NCBI GenBank assembly: GCA_016882165.1
Contig: VHBV01000087.1
Coordinates: 1-5,614 of the forward strand
DNA from: Candidatus Pelagibacterales bacterium
GTDB lineage: Bacteria > Pseudomonadota > Alphaproteobacteria > Rickettsiales > UBA1997
Direction of reading: 5' to 3'
Length of the DNA stretch: 5,614 nt
Shown here one piece after another: positions 3,246-5,614 of the stretch (positions are counted from its first letter, which is position 1; each line of letters starts with the position of its first letter). The notes under the pieces were generated by a model. That model was given only the letters and a program-made list of their open reading frames with translations, searched no databases and was not told the origin of the DNA. The translations under genes and the position numbers were made by a program.

Positions 3246-5614
3246 ATGAATCATCACAAATTAATCACTCACTTCTTGCAAATTTTTTCGCAACAAAAAC
3301 ATACCTTATGGTTATGGATACCGGTTTTTTTTGCTTTTGGAATTATTTTTTCTTTTTCCAATCCATTTATTGAAAAATTCCAAATAGCTTCTTTGGCTGT
3401 AATATTACTTTCTGCTTTTTGTCTTTTTTATTTTGATCGCTTTTCTTACAGAGCCTTTCTTTACTTGATGTGTTTTATTTTTTTGTTGGGGTTTTTTTGG
3501 ACCTATTTTTATCAAAAAACAGTAAATGAAAAACAAATTAAAGCTAAAGTTTTTGCTGATATAAAAGGTGAGATAGTTGAAGTAAAAAGCTTTTCTAATT
3601 CTTTAACTAAGAACTCTGGAATGAGTATAATAATAAATAATCCACAGATTTATAAAATTGATAATTTTGGTAAAAAAACAACAAAACAAAAAAGCAGTAA
3701 TCAATTAAAAAAGAAAAAAACTACAGCAAAAAAAAGTAAAAAAATTGAACAAAAAAAGCCAAAAAAAATGACAAAAAAATTTCTCAAACAACTTGAGAAA
3801 TGTAAAGATGAGATTTGTAAAAAAGAAGTTGAAGAAAAATTTTTAGAACATGAAGAGCAAAAGAAAATACGTCGTCAGGAAAGGTTTTTTAGTAAAAAAT
3901 GTGGTGATGATTTAGTTTGTGTTGAGAAGTTGAAAAAAGAAAAAGAAGAAAAAAAAGCAAAAAAAGTAAAAGTTAATAACACTAACAAAAAATTGAGTAA
4001 ATCGAAGCAGAAGCAGATTGAGAAAAGTTTTCTAAATATCAAAGATTATCAAGAAATAGATCGCTGTTTTTTGGATATCTCCAATTCTTATCAAGATGTA
4101 AAGTGGGAAAAAAGAGGTAATAAATATTTATTTCCTAATCCACCAAATAAAATTTCATTGATTAGTCATGTGGATGATAAAAATTTAAAAGCTGGTGATG
4201 TCATTTTTATGCGAGCTTTAATTGATAAGCCTCGTCAGAAAGAATTTATAAATGAGTTTGATTATGGTTTTGATGCTGCTTCTAAAAAAATAGGTGGTTT
4301 TGGTTATATTGCTGGAAAAGTGATTGTTTTAAAAGAAGAAAAAATATCTTCATTTTCAAGTTTTTTTCAAAGTTTACGACAAGAAATTGGTAATAAAATT
4401 GCTTCTCAAATTAAAGGAGATGAAGGAGCAATTGCCGCAGCTTTATTAATTGGAAATATGGATGATATTTCAGAAGATGCCATGATTGATATCAGAAATT
4501 CTGGTTTAGCACATTTACTATCAATTTCTGGATTGCATATGGCAATTGCTGCAGCAATATTTTTCACTTCAATCAGATTTTTATTATCTCAAAGTCAATA
4601 TTTAGCACTTAAGTTTGATATCAAAAAAATTGCAGCAATTATGGCAATTTTAAGTACATATTTTTATTTGCATCTTTCAGGTTCACCAGTTCCGGCAGTG
4701 CGTTCTTTTATTGTCTCTACGTTAGTTTTATTAGCGATTATTTTTGATAAAAAAATTGATGCCAAACGATCAATTGCTTTAGCTTGTTTGATTCTGTTAA
4801 TTTTTAATCCTTACCTTTTATTTTCTATAAGTTTCCAGCTTTCTTTCGCTGCTGTATTGTCTTTGGTAGCATTTCATGATTTTATCACAAAATTTAAACC
4901 AGAAAATATTCACAAATCTTTTTTTAAAAGGTTTTTATGGTATTTTAGTGAAATTGCTTTTGCTTCAATTGTCGTTCAAATTGTAACAACTCCTTTTTTA
5001 ATTTATCATTTTAAGAACTTTTCTACTTATGGTCTTATAGCAAATATGTTGGCAATTCCACTGACCAGCTTTTTTACTATGCCACTTGGTTTTTTATCTT
5101 TAATTTTGATGCCTTTTGGTTTTGAAAATATTGTTCTAAAACTAGAAGGTTATTCAATTTCAATTTTACTTAATATTGCAAAAACGGTTTCTTCTTGGAA
5201 ATTTTCTTATTTTACTACTTTAAGAATGCCTGAAGTTGCTTTTGGATTTGCTACTTTTGGTTTCGTAATAAATTGTATAATGAATGGCAAAATTAAGTGG
5301 TTAGGTGGTGTTATTTTTGTCACTACTTTCTTATCATTTTATTTTGTTCAGAAACCCCAAGTTTTATTTGATTCAAGTCAGAAATTCTTTGCAATTTATA
5401 GTAAAGAAGATGGTTTGATGTTTAATAAAGAATTACGCCCCTCAAAAAAGCGTGATTTGTGGATGCAAGAATTTGAACAGAAAGAGTTTAAGTTTTTTAA
5501 AGGAAACTATAAGGAATTTATTAATTGTGATGATAAGAAATGTGTTTTAGAGATAGAAAATAAGAAAGTCCTTATTCTTCTGGGTCGTAGTAAGATATCA
5601 GAACTTTGTGATAA
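3246..5614 (+). CDS. comEC: ComEC/Rec2-family DNA-uptake channel with lysine-rich insertion (3' end outside the window)
   Basis: ComEC forms the inner-membrane channel that passes single-stranded DNA into the cytosol during natural transformation. The frame is open for 789 codons to the edge. A TGA at 3240-3242 lies in frame just upstream, so 3246 is the first possible ATG. Three hydrophobic segments (about residues 21-37, 46-63, 70-87) precede a periplasmic OB-fold-like (DUF4131) domain at about 100-335, which is interrupted at about 142-260 by a lysine-rich insertion. The Competence domain follows: FDYGFDAASKKIGGFGYIAG near 338-357, the hallmark ISGLHM at 427-432, PVPAVRS at 481-487 and FQLSFAA at 530-536, all in a multi-spanning hydrophobic region. 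A soluble tail starts near 703. No metallo-beta-lactamase domain is visible; I recall that alphaproteobacterial homologues also lack it. The stop is probably close to the edge. No Shine-Dalgarno motif is present. Whether this cell is naturally competent cannot be seen here. Confidence 0.93.
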   Translation, partial: MNHHKLITHFLQIFSQQKHTLWLWIPVFFAFGIIFSFSNPFIEKFQIASLAVILLSAFCLFYFDRFSYRAFLYLMCFIFLLGFFWTYFYQKTVNEKQIKAKVFADIKGEIVEVKSFSNSLTKNSGMSIIINNPQIYKIDNFGKKTTKQKSSNQLKKKKTTAKKSKKIEQKKPKKMTKKFLKQLEKCKDEICKKEVEEKFLEHEEQKKIRRQERFFSKKCGDDLVCVEKLKKEKEEKKAKKVKVNNTNKKLSKSKQKQIEKSFLNIKDYQEIDRCFLDISNSYQDVKWEKRGNKYLFPNPPNKISLISHVDDKNLKAGDVIFMRALIDKPRQKEFINEFDYGFDAASKKIGGFGYIAGKVIVLKEEKISSFSSFFQSLRQEIGNKIASQIKGDEGAIAAALLIGNMDDISEDAMIDIRNSGLAHLLSISGLHMAIAAAIFFTSIRFLLSQSQYLALKFDIKKIAAIMAILSTYFYLHLSGSPVPAVRSFIVSTLVLLAIIFDKKIDAKRSIALACLILLIFNPYLLFSISFQLSFAAVLSLVAFHDFITKFKPENIHKSFFKRFLWYFSEIAFASIVVQIVTTPFLIYHFKNFSTYGLIANMLAIPLTSFFTMPLGFLSLILMPFGFENIVLKLEGYSISILLNIAKTVSSWKFSYFTTLRMPEVAFGFATFGFVINCIMNGKIKWLGGVIFVTTFLSFYFVQKPQVLFDSSQKFFAIYSKEDGLMFNKELRPSKKRDLWMQEFEQKEFKFFKGNYKEFINCDDKKCVLEIENKKVLILLGRSKISELCD
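3669..4025 (+). other. Lysine-rich, cysteine-bearing insertion inside the ComEC periplasmic domain
   Basis: Residues 142-260 of the ComEC reading frame contain 43 lysines among 119 residues by hand count, plus many glutamates, and almost no hydrophobic clusters. The first 40 residues are nearly pure Lys/Thr/Ser/Gln; the rest has the look of charged helix or coiled coil, with C-x4-C at 186-191 and C-x5-C at 219-225. OB-domain-like sequence lies on both sides (KGEIVEV before; GDVIFMRALIDKP after), and the frame stays open, so this is an insertion and not a separate gene. The DNA has eight runs of seven or eight A residues. Location outside the membrane follows from the family topology and is inferred. 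Confidence 0.75.

Noticed and set aside
3669..4025. Lysine-rich stretch as a separate histone-like gene or as a frameshift artefact
   Set aside because: The frame is continuous with clear ComEC sequence on both sides and has no internal stop.
1..5614. Mobile element, prophage, CRISPR array, tRNA or rRNA
   Set aside because: No transposase or integrase frame, no regularly spaced direct repeats of suitable length, and no tRNA or rRNA motif seen on either strand.

Overview
The window is an AT-rich stretch (roughly 30% G+C by eye) that reads best as the chromosome of an alphaproteobacterium with a small, AT-biased genome, of the Rickettsiales or SAR11 kind. I infer this from remembered family features: the DnaQ C-terminal tail, the LpxA ending with a Ser-Arg-Ser-Phe-Cys-Gln-Pro stretch, and a ComEC whose N-terminal membrane segments and C-terminal soluble tail look alphaproteobacterial. 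The acetolactate synthase gene suggests the cell still makes branched-chain amino acids, which argues against the most reduced obligate parasites. No species can be named from the sequence alone.

Layout. Positions 1-601 (minus strand) hold the first 200 codons of the acetolactate synthase large subunit; the gene runs off the left edge. Positions 602-968 are a divergent intergenic region with promoter candidates for both sides and a short helically phased repeat. Positions 969-2954 (plus strand) form a tight cluster: fabZ (3-hydroxyacyl-ACP dehydratase), lpxA (UDP-GlcNAc acyltransferase) and dnaQ (DNA polymerase III proofreading subunit), with gaps of only 11 and 7 bases. Positions 2955-3245 are a non-coding gap with a probable intrinsic terminator and, separately, a 129-base segment whose two ends are complementary and which ends in a T run. 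From 3246 to the right edge the frame is open without a stop and encodes a ComEC/Rec2-type DNA-uptake channel. Its periplasmic domain carries an unusual insertion of about 119 residues that is about one third lysine.

How the genes fit together. FabZ and LpxA both use 3-hydroxyacyl-ACP: FabZ draws it into fatty acid elongation and LpxA into lipid A, so the pair sets the balance between phospholipid and lipopolysaccharide. DnaQ is functionally unrelated but appears to share the transcript. ComEC has its own leader region. No mobile element, CRISPR array, tRNA or rRNA is visible.

Most interesting points: the lysine-rich, cysteine-bearing insertion in ComEC, coded through many long A runs; the paired-end RNA-like element just before comEC, with two competing pairing partners; and the lack of any Shine-Dalgarno sequence in front of all five visible starts.
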